Positions 7,411-14,904 of a stretch of 64,000 nucleotides of DNA are shown in pieces. Where the stretch lies: positions 1,302,001 to 1,366,000 of the forward strand of contig CP087563.1 of NCBI GenBank assembly GCA_020974905.1. Direction: 5' to 3'. The notes under the pieces are model-generated. The model ran no database searches. It was not told where the DNA came from and saw nothing but the letters and a program-made list of their open reading frames with translations. Each line of letters opens with the position of its first letter. Positions within the stretch are counted from its first letter, which is position 1. This stretch comes from Planctomycetes bacterium syqfu. GTDB lineage: Bacteria; Planctomycetota; Phycisphaerae; Phycisphaerales; Phycisphaeraceae. A program made the position numbers and the translations under genes.

Positions 7411-8661
7411 TTATGCGGTGGCAGCAGCGTTGTTGCCTTGGACGATGACTTCATCAAATTCCTTGATCTTGGCTTTGATGACCGGCGCGGCTTGGAATTG
7501 ATTTTCCATGACTTCGAGAGTTTTTAAGCCGTTGCCGGTGATGCATACGCAGATGGATTCGTCTTTGGGAATCTTGCCGGATTGGATAAGTTTAATGGCG
7601 CAGGCGAGGGTGGTGCCCCCTGCTGGTTCGGTGAAGATGCCCTGGGTGCGAGCGAGCAATTTGATGGCATCGATGATTTCAGGGTCGGTTGCAGAGGCTG
7701 CCCAACCGCCGGAGTTGAGAATGTCTTTGATGACATAGTAACCGTCCGCGGGATTGCCGATGGCGATGGACTTGGCAATCGTCTTGGGCTTTTGGGGGCG
7801 GAAGATTTCTTCGCCTTCTTCGATGGCTGTGGTGATCGGATTACAACCTTGAGCCTGGGCGCCATGGATGACGGGGCTATTGTCATCGACGAGGCCGAGC
7901 CGGATGAACTCCTTGTAGGCTTTGTTGACCTTGGGCAGAATCGTGCCACCGGCAACGGGGAGGACGGTGTGCTGGGGCAGCTTCCAACCGAGTTGTTCAG
8001 CGATTTCAAAGCCGTGGGTCTTGGCGCCTTCGGTGTAAAACGGGCGGAGGTTGACGTTGACGATGGCCCAGTTGTACTTGTCGGCAATCTGCGAGCAGAG
8101 ACGATTGACATCGTCATAGTTGCCCGCGATGCGAACGACCTTGGGACCGAAGACGGACATACCCACCATCTTGCCAGCTTCCAAATCATGGGGCACCATC
8201 ACGAAGGTATGCAGACCGGCAGCGGCGGCGTGGGCGGCAACGGAGTGGGCAAGGTTACCTGTGGAAGCACAGCCAACGGTGTCAAAACCGAACTCAATGG
8301 CTTTGGTGATGGCGACACTCACCACGCGATCCTTGTAGCTGAAGGACGGGTAGTTGGCCGAGTCGTCCTTGATGTACAACTCTTTGACGCCAAGTTCCGC
8401 AGCAAGTTTGTCGGCTTTAACCAGCGGGGTCCAGCCGGAGTGTAATCCTGCTTTGGGTTCTCCCTCGATGGGCAACAGGTCCTTGTATCGCCAGAGAGAC
8501 AGCGGTCCAGCTTCGATGGACTGGCGGGTGACATTGCCTTGCATGGCTTTGTAGTCGTAGGCGACTTCGACGGGTGAGAAGTCGATGTCACAGACGGTGC
8601 GGGGCTCGATGGGGTATTCCTGCCCCGACTCGCGGCTTTTGAGAGACTTGACGTAGGACAT
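7411..8661 (-). CDS. thrC: Threonine synthase-like PLP enzyme
   Basis: The 416-residue product (from MSYVKSLKSRES) is a fold-type II PLP enzyme of the threonine synthase family, which normally converts O-phosphohomoserine to threonine. It shows the PLP lysine in SYPSFSYKDRVV-like context (YPSFSYKDRV), the cofactor phosphate loop CASTGNLAHSV, and GGTILPKVNKAYKEF. A longer start at 8679 (MEMEPA) is also possible. The N-terminal region, which in many ThrC proteins carries a CxxC zinc ribbon, has serines in place of the first cysteines (KSRESGQEYPIEP). The gene is first in a cluster behind a SAM-I riboswitch, next to a sulfur carrier, so homocysteine formation from O-phosphohomoserine is a credible alternative activity. 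Confidence 0.87.
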   Translation of the reverse strand: MSYVKSLKSRESGQEYPIEPRTVCDIDFSPVEVAYDYKAMQGNVTRQSIEAGPLSLWRYKDLLPIEGEPKAGLHSGWTPLVKADKLAAELGVKELYIKDDSANYPSFSYKDRVVSVAITKAIEFGFDTVGCASTGNLAHSVAAHAAAAGLHTFVMVPHDLEAGKMVGMSVFGPKVVRIAGNYDDVNRLCSQIADKYNWAIVNVNLRPFYTEGAKTHGFEIAEQLGWKLPQHTVLPVAGGTILPKVNKAYKEFIRLGLVDDNSPVIHGAQAQGCNPITTAIEEGEEIFRPQKPKTIAKSIAIGNPADGYYVIKDILNSGGWAASATDPEIIDAIKLLARTQGIFTEPAGGTTLACAIKLIQSGKIPKDESICVCITGNGLKTLEVMENQFQAAPVIKAKIKEFDEVIVQGNNAAATA

Positions 8662-8802
8662 GGCGGGTTCCATTTCCATGAGGTTGGGGCCCCCCGGAAG
8701 TTTTCACTGGCGGGGATGAGGTGTGGCCGGTTCTCGTTCAAGGCATCAGCGTTGCGTCGCAACGCAGCTATTGTCGCATGGGTTTACATGCTGATACACG
8801 TT

Positions 8803-8840
8803 CAAGGCAACCCGTGACCTGGGAAGGTCACGGCTTTGGG
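8803..8840. repeat. Hairpin repeat CCCGTGACC...GGTCACGG, copy 1
   Basis: CAAGGCAACCCGTGACCTGG followed by GAAGGTCACGGCTTTGGG forms a hairpin through CCGTGACC and GGTCACGG. An almost identical element is at 14855-14892. Here it lies in the transcribed leader between the riboswitch terminator and thrC. The rest of the 8680-8863 gap shows no gene. Confidence 0.7.
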
Positions 8841-8863
8841 GGTTACGGTTTGAGATGGAAATG

Positions 8864-8895
8864 AAAAAAGCTCCATCTCAGATAAGATGGAGCTT
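8864..8895 (-). terminator. Riboswitch expression-platform terminator
   Basis: On the minus strand AAGCTCCATCTTATCT is followed by GAGATGGAGC and TTTTTT, a stem-loop with a T run just after the SAM-I aptamer. The loop-proximal CTTATCT is complementary to AGATAAG at the 3' side of aptamer helix P1, so P1 formation and an antiterminator are mutually exclusive. That fits transcriptional attenuation when SAM is bound. Confidence 0.88.
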
Positions 8896-8927
8896 TCATT
8901 CGTGTATCACGTGAATGTCTGCTGCAG

Positions 8928-9052
8928 CTTATCTTCCCCATCCAGTTCTGCGGCGAACTTTCCGGGAGGGATTTCGCACCATTTCCTTAAGCTTTCGCTT
9001 AGGCGGTTGCGGTGGCTTCACAGGGCCCTGACCCTCGACCACTCTTGATAAG
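8928..9052 (-). ncRNA. SAM-I (S-box) riboswitch aptamer
   Basis: Read on the minus strand the element starts CTTATCAAGAGTGGTCGAGG, continues GTCAGGGCCCTGTGAAGCC, then CACCGCAACCGCC, AAGGAAATGGTGCGAAATCC and a final GATAAG that pairs with the first six bases to close helix P1. These are the conserved core elements of the S-box family, including the CTTATCAAGAGnGGnnGAGGG start, GGCCCnnTGAnnCC and GCAACC. The aptamer is followed by an intrinsic terminator at 8864-8895 and preceded by a promoter at 9087-9115. SAM-I riboswitches normally repress methionine, cysteine and SAM synthesis or transport genes when SAM is plentiful. Confidence 0.95.
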
Positions 9053-9086
9053 TGAGACAAATCGTATTCGGTTTTAAAGTGGCAAT

Positions 9087-9115
9087 GTTTTAGTCTGCTT
9101 TGCCTTGCAAGTCAA
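9087..9115 (-). promoter_or_regulatory. Promoter of the SAM-riboswitch transcript
   Basis: On the minus strand TTGACT (9110-9115) and TAAAAC (9087-9092) are 17 bases apart, a good sigma-70-type pair. The predicted start near 9080 is about 28 bases before the aptamer. It is immediately downstream of the rpsG stop, so the sulfur cluster has its own promoter rather than reading on from the ribosomal genes. Confidence 0.7.
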
Positions 9116-9227
9116 CCCCCGGAAAGTTCCGAAGGTGAAATTTGTATCGCTGGTGTCGATCCGTCAGATTCATTTCGTTCATCTGGCGGCTTGTGTCCCG
9201 ATTTCTCAGGGTACACTCCAGGAGGAA

Positions 9228-9704
9228 TTACCAGGCGAAGTGCGAGAAGGCGCGGTTGGCTTCTGCCATACGGTGCGTCTGTTCGCGGGTGTTGACGGCT
9301 TTGCCTTCGTTCTTGGAGGCATCCATCAGTTCACGTGCCAAGCGAAGGTGCATGGGCTTACCCTTGTCACCACGGGAGGCGTTGATGATCCAGCGGAAAG
9401 CCAGGGACTGACGACGCTTGGGCTTAACGGGCATCGGGACCTGGTAGTTGGCACCACCAACACGGCGGCTGCGGACTTCCACGGTCGGGCGAACGTTTTC
9501 CAAAGCCATTTCGAAAATTTCCATGGCTGAGGGCTTACCCTTGGTGCGCTTTTCAATTTCGTCGAAGGCATCATAGACGACGCGTTGGGCGACGGCCTTT
9601 TTGCCATCCTGCATGATGCAGTTGATGAAACGGGACAAAACCTTTGATCCGTAACGCGGATCAGGGCGAAGCTGTTCTTCAGATGCAGTGAATTTATTGG
9701 GCAT
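9228..9704 (-). CDS. rpsG: 30S ribosomal protein S7
   Basis: A 158-residue protein with the full S7 pattern: DPRYGSKVLSRFINCIMQDG near the start, MEIFEMALENVRPTVEVRSR and RVGGANYQVPMPVKPKRRQS in the middle, and MAEANRAFSHFAW at the end. It binds the 3' major domain of 16S rRNA and nucleates 30S head assembly. AGAGGAA precedes the ATG. It follows rpsL by 37 bases, the conserved start of the str operon. The usual next genes fusA and tuf are absent; the following transcript is the riboswitch-controlled sulfur cluster, so the operon ends here. Confidence 0.97.
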   Translation of the reverse strand: MPNKFTASEEQLRPDPRYGSKVLSRFINCIMQDGKKAVAQRVVYDAFDEIEKRTKGKPSAMEIFEMALENVRPTVEVRSRRVGGANYQVPMPVKPKRRQSLAFRWIINASRGDKGKPMHLRLARELMDASKNEGKAVNTREQTHRMAEANRAFSHFAW

Positions 9705-9741
9705 TGTATTCCTCTATCAGGTTCACACCTGTTAATGCACT

Positions 9742-10113
9742 TTATTTACCGGGCTTGGCACCATACTTGGAGCGGGCTTGACGACGACCGTCAACACCCA
9801 GGCAGTCAAGCGTGCCACGCACGACATGGTAACGCACACCGGGAAGGTCACGGACACGACCACCGCGAACCAGCACAATGCTGTGTTCCTGAAGGTTGTG
9901 GCCTTCACCGCCGATGTAAGCGGAAATTTCACGACCGTTGGACAGACGCACACGGGCCACCTTACGCAAAGCCGAGTTGGGCTTCTTGGGGGTCACGGTC
10001 TTGACCTGAAGACACACGCCACGACGCTGCGGGCTTGCGTTAAGATCCTTGACCTTGGACTTGGCCTTGGGGGTCTGGCGGGGTTTACGTACCAATTGAT
10101 TGATTGTCGGCAT
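9742..10113 (-). CDS. rpsL: 30S ribosomal protein S12
   Basis: A 123-residue protein with the S12 signature: [20 protein letters not shown] at the start, [20 protein letters not shown], then [19 protein letters not shown] and [19 protein letters not shown]. The lysine of TPKKPNSA and the PGVRYH loop are the usual streptomycin-resistance positions, and here both have the sensitive-type residues (K and R-containing loop). It acts in decoding fidelity at the 30S A site. It is the first gene of the truncated str operon with rpsG. No strong Shine-Dalgarno is visible upstream. The 174 bases before the next gene on the other strand hold nothing else I can support. Confidence 0.97.
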   Translation of the reverse strand: MPTINQLVRKPRQTPKAKSKVKDLNASPQRRGVCLQVKTVTPKKPNSALRKVARVRLSNGREISAYIGGEGHNLQEHSIVLVRGGRVRDLPGVRYHVVRGTLDCLGVDGRRQARSKYGAKPGK

Positions 10114-10287
10114 AATTTTTATCTCGTTAGCTTACGTAGAGCCGGGCATTATAAACACAACCCCAAGACCTTTGCAACCCGGTATCAGAAACTTTTGACG
10201 CAAAATCCATATTTTTGATCCATTTTGCCTCAATGTCCCGATTCAGCTGCATCAGGTCCTGCCCTACCAACGTTAGTCAAAGTAGTT

Positions 10288-11073
10288 ATGATACCACGCA
10301 TGAAGCCGAAAATCAGCGTCATGATTACCTGTGCAAACGCACAAAAAACGCTCTCCGCCGCCTGTGAATCGGTGATGTGGGCCGATGAAATCATCATTGT
10401 TGATTCGGGCTCGACTGACCAAACTCCCCAAATAGCACAGACTTACGCAACCAAGTACGTCGTCGAACCCTGGCGCGGGTACACTGGTCAAAAGCAATTT
10501 GGTTGCAGCCTCTGCAACAATGAATGGGTTTTCGTACTCGACAGTGATGAGGTGGTCAGCCCCAAACTTGCCAACGCCATTACGGCACTCACGCCAGAAG
10601 ATCTCGACAAACACGATCTTTTCTGGGTAAGTCGAAAAAATTATGTGTTTGGTAAATATGTCCGTGCATGGGACCCGGATTGGCAGTCACGACTCATTCA
10701 TAAAGACCGTGTGACATGGGTGGAACACGCGCTGCATGAAGGTCGCAAAGGTCAATCGCCTGACCGCGAAGGCAAACTCAACGGACGTCTGCTGCACAAA
10801 CCCGTCGGGTCGGTGGAGTTTGCGGATTACTTCTGTGGCAGTCGCATGGATAAGCGCCTTTTGCCGGTCGCCCTGGAAATGTATGCCAAGGGCAAACGCT
10901 GTTACCCATGGGATCTCGTGCTCCGCCCCGCACTGGCATTCGGCAAATTCTACTTCATCAAACTCGGATTCCTCTCAGGCACCTTCGGCTTGATGATGGC
11001 CCAGAAAGCCTCGGCAAGTACGCAACTCAAATACGCAGCACTGTGGTATGTGCAGAAGTTTGAAAATAAGTGA
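10288..11073 (+). CDS. Glycosyltransferase family 2, WaaE-like LPS core type
   Basis: The protein (about 261 residues from MIPRMKPKIS) is a GT2 inverting glycosyltransferase. It shows ISVMITCANAQKTLSAACES, the nucleotide-sugar loop DEIIIVDSGSTDQTP, EPWRGYTGQKQFG and the metal-binding VFVLDSDEVVS, followed by DPDWQSRLIHKDRVTWVEHALHE in short sections. This set resembles the WaaE/KdtX-like glucosyltransferases that add the first sugar to heptose in lipopolysaccharide core. A hydrophobic C-terminal region (from FGKFYFIKLGFLSG) suggests membrane association. A frame extends upstream to 10225, but the GT2 core begins after MKPKIS, so I favour 10288 or 10300. It stands alone between ribosomal genes and a repeat-rich gap. 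Confidence 0.82.
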   Translation: MIPRMKPKISVMITCANAQKTLSAACESVMWADEIIIVDSGSTDQTPQIAQTYATKYVVEPWRGYTGQKQFGCSLCNNEWVFVLDSDEVVSPKLANAITALTPEDLDKHDLFWVSRKNYVFGKYVRAWDPDWQSRLIHKDRVTWVEHALHEGRKGQSPDREGKLNGRLLHKPVGSVEFADYFCGSRMDKRLLPVALEMYAKGKRCYPWDLVLRPALAFGKFYFIKLGFLSGTFGLMMAQKASASTQLKYAALWYVQKFENK

Positions 11074-11131
11074 TCAAGACAGTTTTACCACAGCGATGCA
11101 GAGTTCAAACCGGATGTTAAATCTTGTTTCA

Positions 11132-11259
11132 ATTCAGGCGAGCCGCGGTGTGTCACCGCGGGATTCGATGAAGTCGAAGATCAAAACACAAAATAGCGAT
11201 ATCAATGGCAACTTGAGCTGCGCTCAATCCCGCGTCGACACGACGCGGCTCGCCTGAGC
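11132..11259. repeat. GGCGAGCCGCG inverted repeat, copy 1
   Basis: ATTCAGGCGAGCCGCGGTGT at the left and ACACGACGCGGCTCGCCTGA at the right form opposed arms, with inner TTCGATGAAGTCGAAG and TTGAGCTGCGCTCAA hairpins. A full second copy is at 52709-52828 and a half copy at 33265-33293. Flanking sequences TTTTACCACAG (11083) and CTCTGTGGTAAAAA (11295) form a further outer pair. The rest of the gap 11074-11498 has no gene. Confidence 0.8.
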
Positions 11260-11498
11260 ATGATCCTGTCTTATCTCTGAGACCTATGTGATCTCTGTGG
11301 TAAAAATCTCAACCAACGCCCCACCCAAAGGCTTTCGCCATAGCCCCAAAACGCAATCCAATCGTTTGTTGACGTGCATTTTTATTTAATTCACACTAAA
11401 CTGTCCGGTCTTAACAGCGTATGACGCGCGACATCAGCACCCCCGACATTCGCACGTCACAAGCCAAAATATCATTCACCCCCAGACAGGAGTCATTC

Positions 11499-12545
11499 AT
11501 GGCTACGGTTAAATATGGCGTCATCGGCGCCGGCTCAATTGCCCAGTTCCGTCACGTTCCCGAAATCTATAACAATCCCAACGCTGAGCTTGTTGCCATC
11601 GTCGACATCAACAAAGACCGCTGCAACATGGTCTGCGAAAAGTACGATGCCAAGCCTTACTACGATTACAAGAAAATGCTGGCAGAAGAAAAGCTCGACG
11701 CTGTCGTCGTCGCCACCCCCAACTATCTCCACGCCCAGCAGACCATCGACAGTCTCAAAGCTGGATGTCACGTCCTGGTCGAAAAGCCGATGGCGACCAC
11801 CCGTGCCGATGCCAAAAAGATGATTGCCACCGCCAAGCAGAAGCGCAAGTATCTGATGATCGGCATGAACCAACGTCTCATGGCCCCGCACGTCAAGGCC
11901 AAGGAAATTCTGGAAACCGGCAAACTCGGCAAAGTCCTCTCCTTCGAAACCACCTTCAAGCACGGCGGTCCGGACGGCTGGTCACAGGACGGTGCAGCAA
12001 GCTGGTTCTTCATCAAGAACAAGGCTGTCATGGGTGTCACAGGCGACCTGGGTGTCCACAAGGCGGACCTCATGCGCTACCTGCTTGGTGAAGAGTTCGT
12101 CGAAGTCACCGGCTTTATCGGTACCCTCGACAAGGTCAACGACAAGGGCAAGATCATCAACATCGATGACAATGCCTACATCAGCATGAAGTCCAAGTCC
12201 GGCACCCTCGGCACCATGACCATCAGCTGGACCAACTACGGCAACATGGAAGACAACGGCACGACGCTCTACTGCGAAAACGGTGTCATGCTCATCAGCC
12301 GTTGCAAAGAGTTCGGCGTCAAGGTGCTCTACAAGAACGGCCAGTCCGAGTTCTACAAGGTCGGCAAGGTCGCAACCAACACCGAGCAGGTCGGCTCGGG
12401 CGTCTCGGAAATGTTCACAGATTGCATCATCAACCGCAAGAAGCCCAGCATTGACGGCATGGAAGGCTACCGCGCCATCGACATCATCATCTCTGCCATG
12501 GAATCCGCCAAGACCGGCAAGGCCAAAAAGATCAGCCAACGCTAA
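11499..12545 (+). CDS. Gfo/Idh/MocA-family oxidoreductase
   Basis: A 348-residue NAD(P)-dependent dehydrogenase of the Gfo/Idh/MocA family, which oxidises or reduces sugars and cyclitols. The N-terminal Rossmann fold shows VKYGVIGAGSIAQFRHVPEI and VAIVDINKDRC, followed by the hallmark EKPMATTRADAKKM, where the lysine of EKP is catalytic. The C-terminal beta-sheet domain includes GVTGDLGVHKADLMRYLLGE, which supplies the usual DxxxH-type active-site residues. AGGAG is six bases before the chosen ATG; the frame runs upstream to 11421 without a better start. It is monocistronic, with its own terminator at 12636. The substrate cannot be told, but a sugar or inositol derivative fits the glycan-degrading theme of the region. 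Confidence 0.88.
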   Translation: MATVKYGVIGAGSIAQFRHVPEIYNNPNAELVAIVDINKDRCNMVCEKYDAKPYYDYKKMLAEEKLDAVVVATPNYLHAQQTIDSLKAGCHVLVEKPMATTRADAKKMIATAKQKRKYLMIGMNQRLMAPHVKAKEILETGKLGKVLSFETTFKHGGPDGWSQDGAASWFFIKNKAVMGVTGDLGVHKADLMRYLLGEEFVEVTGFIGTLDKVNDKGKIINIDDNAYISMKSKSGTLGTMTISWTNYGNMEDNGTTLYCENGVMLISRCKEFGVKVLYKNGQSEFYKVGKVATNTEQVGSGVSEMFTDCIINRKKPSIDGMEGYRAIDIIISAMESAKTGKAKKISQR

Positions 12546-12635
12546 CCCCCCCCGGAAGCCCGGAAGCGCCAAAGCTTCAATTAAGCGTCCGACATGTCGA
12601 TCGTTTCGTAATGACATGTCACAGAAACAACATCA

Positions 12636-12671
12636 AACAGGATCGTATCACTTAGGTGCGATCCTGTTTTT
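12636..12671 (+). terminator. Rho-independent terminator after the dehydrogenase gene
   Basis: AACAGGATCG pairs with CGATCCTGTT across a 13-base loop and runs into TTTTT. It lies about 90 bases after the dehydrogenase stop on the same strand. Confidence 0.88.
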
Positions 12672-12818
12672 ATTTGCATTGTCAATCAAGGATTTAGATT
12701 AACCGTCCGGGGAACATCTGAAAAAAAGATTGAATTTTTCCCAGTCAGATGGAATGATTATCAACCGCGAAGCGTTGTGTTGGGTACAGACTTGCAGCTT
12801 AACAAGGAAAGTACGCGC

Positions 12819-13652
12819 ATGTCAGACCGCCCTGCCTTATTCAGTGTCGCTTTTTTGCTGATTGCTGGATGCCTGACGCCTGCCACACGGGCACAGGGAT
12901 TGTTCGGTCACTCCCCGGCCAATGCAAGGCTTCTCTCACAACACTCTTCCATCCAACCGGGTCAGACTCTTCTGCTCGGTGTTCTGGTAACGCCTGATGA
13001 AGGTTGGCATACCTATTGGATCAATCCCGGTGAGTCGGGCCTGCCGACCAAAATTCAATGGGAATTACCTGCAGGTTTCAAAGCCGGTGATATTCAGTGG
13101 CCAACGCCGCATGTGTTTGAGATGGGTGGCATACTTGGACTCGGTTACGAAGGCCCTGCCCTGCTCACCGTCCCGATCACCGCCCCCAAACAACTCACCA
13201 GTGATGCCGTCACGATCAAAGCCAAAGTCAGTTGGCTCGTCTGCAAGGAAGCCTGCATCCCCGGCCGTGCTTCACTGTCGATCAACTTGCCGGTGAAAGA
13301 TGTGACGCCCAAGATTGATCCTGCCAACGAAACGTTATTCAAAAAGACATTGGACCAACTACCCAAGCCGCTTGCTGCTGATGAGCAGTCGGTGTCGATC
13401 AAGGATCGCAAACTCACGATCACGCTGCCGACCATGGCCTTACCACATGCGGTGTTCCATGCCAGCGATGAATCACTCATTGAGTTAGGCAGCGAACAGG
13501 AAATCAACGTCAAAGGTAAGGTGACCACCATCACCGTTGCATTGTCGATGTACGCTCCCAAGACTGTCACACAGGTCCGCGGTGTCGTTGTTGCCAACCC
13601 GCATGACAAACCGCCCAAGGCCTATGCGGTAGATGCTGCGGTCAAGCCTTAA
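12819..13652 (+). CDS. Secreted DsbD N-terminal-domain-like protein
   Basis: A 277-residue exported protein. A signal peptide is clear (LFSVAFLLIAGCLTPATRAQ), followed by a beta-sandwich region with HTYWINPGESGLPTKIQWEL and AKVSWLVCKEACIPG. This matches the periplasmic N-terminal domain of the thiol-disulfide interchange protein DsbD, in which the CxxxC-like cysteine pair of WLVCKEACIPG accepts electrons from the membrane part. The central transmembrane and C-terminal thioredoxin domains of full DsbD are absent and are not encoded next door. AAGGAAA precedes the ATG. The next gene encodes an exported thioredoxin-fold protein, so the two may work as a small periplasmic redox pair; this is an inference from proximity. 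Confidence 0.82.
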   Translation: MSDRPALFSVAFLLIAGCLTPATRAQGLFGHSPANARLLSQHSSIQPGQTLLLGVLVTPDEGWHTYWINPGESGLPTKIQWELPAGFKAGDIQWPTPHVFEMGGILGLGYEGPALLTVPITAPKQLTSDAVTIKAKVSWLVCKEACIPGRASLSINLPVKDVTPKIDPANETLFKKTLDQLPKPLAADEQSVSIKDRKLTITLPTMALPHAVFHASDESLIELGSEQEINVKGKVTTITVALSMYAPKTVTQVRGVVVANPHDKPPKAYAVDAAVKP

Positions 13653-13750
13653 CCCTCCGCCTCCCCACTGACAATTCACCCTCATGACGTTGGCAGAGTG
13701 TCAACGTAAAGTATAAAAGCTAAGACGCGTTTCATAACAAGGAGAAACAC

Positions 13751-14371
13751 ATGTCTATCAAATGGATCAGAAACCTTTCATCACTGGCTGTGCTTGCCAT
13801 CGTCGCAAGCATGACCCCCGCCACCTTCGCAGGTGTCGAAAACGGCAAGACGGCACCGGGCTTTGAGCTGAAAAATGCCCATGGCAAGACTGTCAGCCTC
13901 TCGGACTACAAAGACAAGTACGTCGTTTTGGAATGGGTCAACCTCAAGTGTCCGTTCGTCAAGAAGCACTACGGTCCTGCCAACATGCAGGAACTCCAGA
14001 AGAAGTACACCGAAAAAGGTGTCGTCTGGTTGAGCATCTGCTCGTCCGCACCAGGTAAGCAGGGCCACCTGTCTGAAAGCGGCTGGATGCAGGCTGCCAA
14101 GGAACACAAGATGTCCTCCACCGCCGTGCTGCTGGATGAAGATGGCAAGGTTGGCAAGATGTACGGTGCCAAGACCACCCCGCACATGTTCATCATCGCT
14201 CCCGATGGCAAGCTCATTTACCAGGGGGCCATCGACAGCATCAAGTCCCCACGTTCCAGCGACATCAGCTCTGCCACCAATTACGTGGCTGAAGCACTCG
14301 ACGCCCACATGGCTGGCAAGGAAGTTCCCAACCCCATGACCAAGCCCTACGGATGTAGTGTGAAATATTAA
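13751..14371 (+). CDS. Exported thioredoxin-fold (redoxin) protein
   Basis: A 206-residue protein with an N-terminal signal peptide (LSSLAVLAIVASMTPATFAG) and a redoxin/AhpC-TSA-type thioredoxin fold: GKTAPGFELKNAHGKTVSLS, VVLEWVNLKCPFVKKHYGP, ICSSAPG and YGAKTTPHMFIIAPDGKLIY. The usual CxxC is replaced by CPFVKKHYG with a single cysteine, a form seen in the planctomycete thioredoxin-fold proteins I know, so it may act as a peroxiredoxin-like or heme/copper-handling protein instead of a disulfide reductase. The cis-proline of TTPHMF is kept. GGAG precedes the ATG. It follows the DsbD-like gene by 98 bases and has its own terminator. Confidence 0.87.
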   Translation: MSIKWIRNLSSLAVLAIVASMTPATFAGVENGKTAPGFELKNAHGKTVSLSDYKDKYVVLEWVNLKCPFVKKHYGPANMQELQKKYTEKGVVWLSICSSAPGKQGHLSESGWMQAAKEHKMSSTAVLLDEDGKVGKMYGAKTTPHMFIIAPDGKLIYQGAIDSIKSPRSSDISSATNYVAEALDAHMAGKEVPNPMTKPYGCSVKY

Positions 14372-14416
14372 TCATCCCGCTGGCCGTCATCCCCCCATGA
14401 CGGAAGTACTGTTTTG

Positions 14417-14459
14417 AACAGGCGTGCATCCACCCCAGCGATGCGCGCCTGTTTTTTTT
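14417..14459 (+). terminator. Rho-independent terminator after the redoxin gene
   Basis: AACAGGCGTGCATC pairs with GATGCGCGCCTGTT around CACCCCAGC and ends in a run of eight T. One mismatch interrupts the stem. It is 46 bases after the stop codon. Confidence 0.88.
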
Positions 14460-14565
14460 ACGCATCTCCAAAACGTCAACACTTCATCCCAAAGCCGTGT
14501 CGCTCCCGCGGCATGGGTTGCCTTGGACGCTCGGCGCTTTTGCAGCGTCTCCGTGTTCAAGGCAT

Positions 14566-14817
14566 TTTTAACCACAGATACACACAGATGACAAGACATG
14601 AAGACAGTTTCTCACGCCCGCTTCGCTCAAGTCGCCAAGGCGCAAAGATATAAAAATATCACTCATATTCTTCTGTCTTGCTTCGCGGCTCTGCGTCTTG
14701 AGCGCAGCGGGCGTGAGGCTGGTTTAAACCAGAGAATTGAATAAAAAACAGATAAACACCGATGTGAAACGCTCAGTTTCCATGTCTTTATCTGTGTTCA
14801 TCTGTGGCTAAAAATGC
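14566..14817. repeat. Nested inverted repeat (ACCACAGAT / CGCCCGCTTCGCTCAAG), copy 2
   Basis: Same composite as 6868-7052: TTAACCACAGATACACACAG and TCTCACGCCCGCTTCGCTCA at the left are answered by CTGCGTCTTGAGCGCAGCGG and TATCTGTGTTCATCTGTGGC at the right, with an additional inner AACAGATAAACACCGATG. It is the main content of the 530-base gap between the redoxin gene and the GH42-like gene. Confidence 0.85.
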
Positions 14818-14854
14818 CTTGAACACAGCAGAAGCAGAAACGCGCAAGAGTCAC

Positions 14855-14892
14855 CAAGGCAACCCGTGACCCAGGAGAGTCACGGCTTTGGT
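14855..14892. repeat. Hairpin repeat CCCGTGAC...GTCACGG, copy 2
   Basis: CAAGGCAACCCGTGACCCAG followed by GAGAGTCACGGCTTTGGT repeats the element at 8803-8840. It lies 13 bases from the 3' end of the GH42-like gene and could serve as a weak terminator there, but no T run follows on the minus strand. Confidence 0.65.
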
Positions 14893-14904
14893 ATTTCACA
14901 AAAC

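Noticed and set aside
7582-8445. 287-codon frame on the plus strand opposite thrC
   Set aside because: It is the shadow of a strongly conserved gene in a moderately GC-rich genome, with glycine- and aspartate-rich low-complexity content.
11982-12617. 211-codon frame opposite the dehydrogenase
   Set aside because: Low-complexity alanine/valine/aspartate content typical of an antisense frame.
14566-14817. Insertion sequence or MITE end
   Set aside because: No transposase frame and no target-site duplication could be identified; kept only as an inverted repeat.
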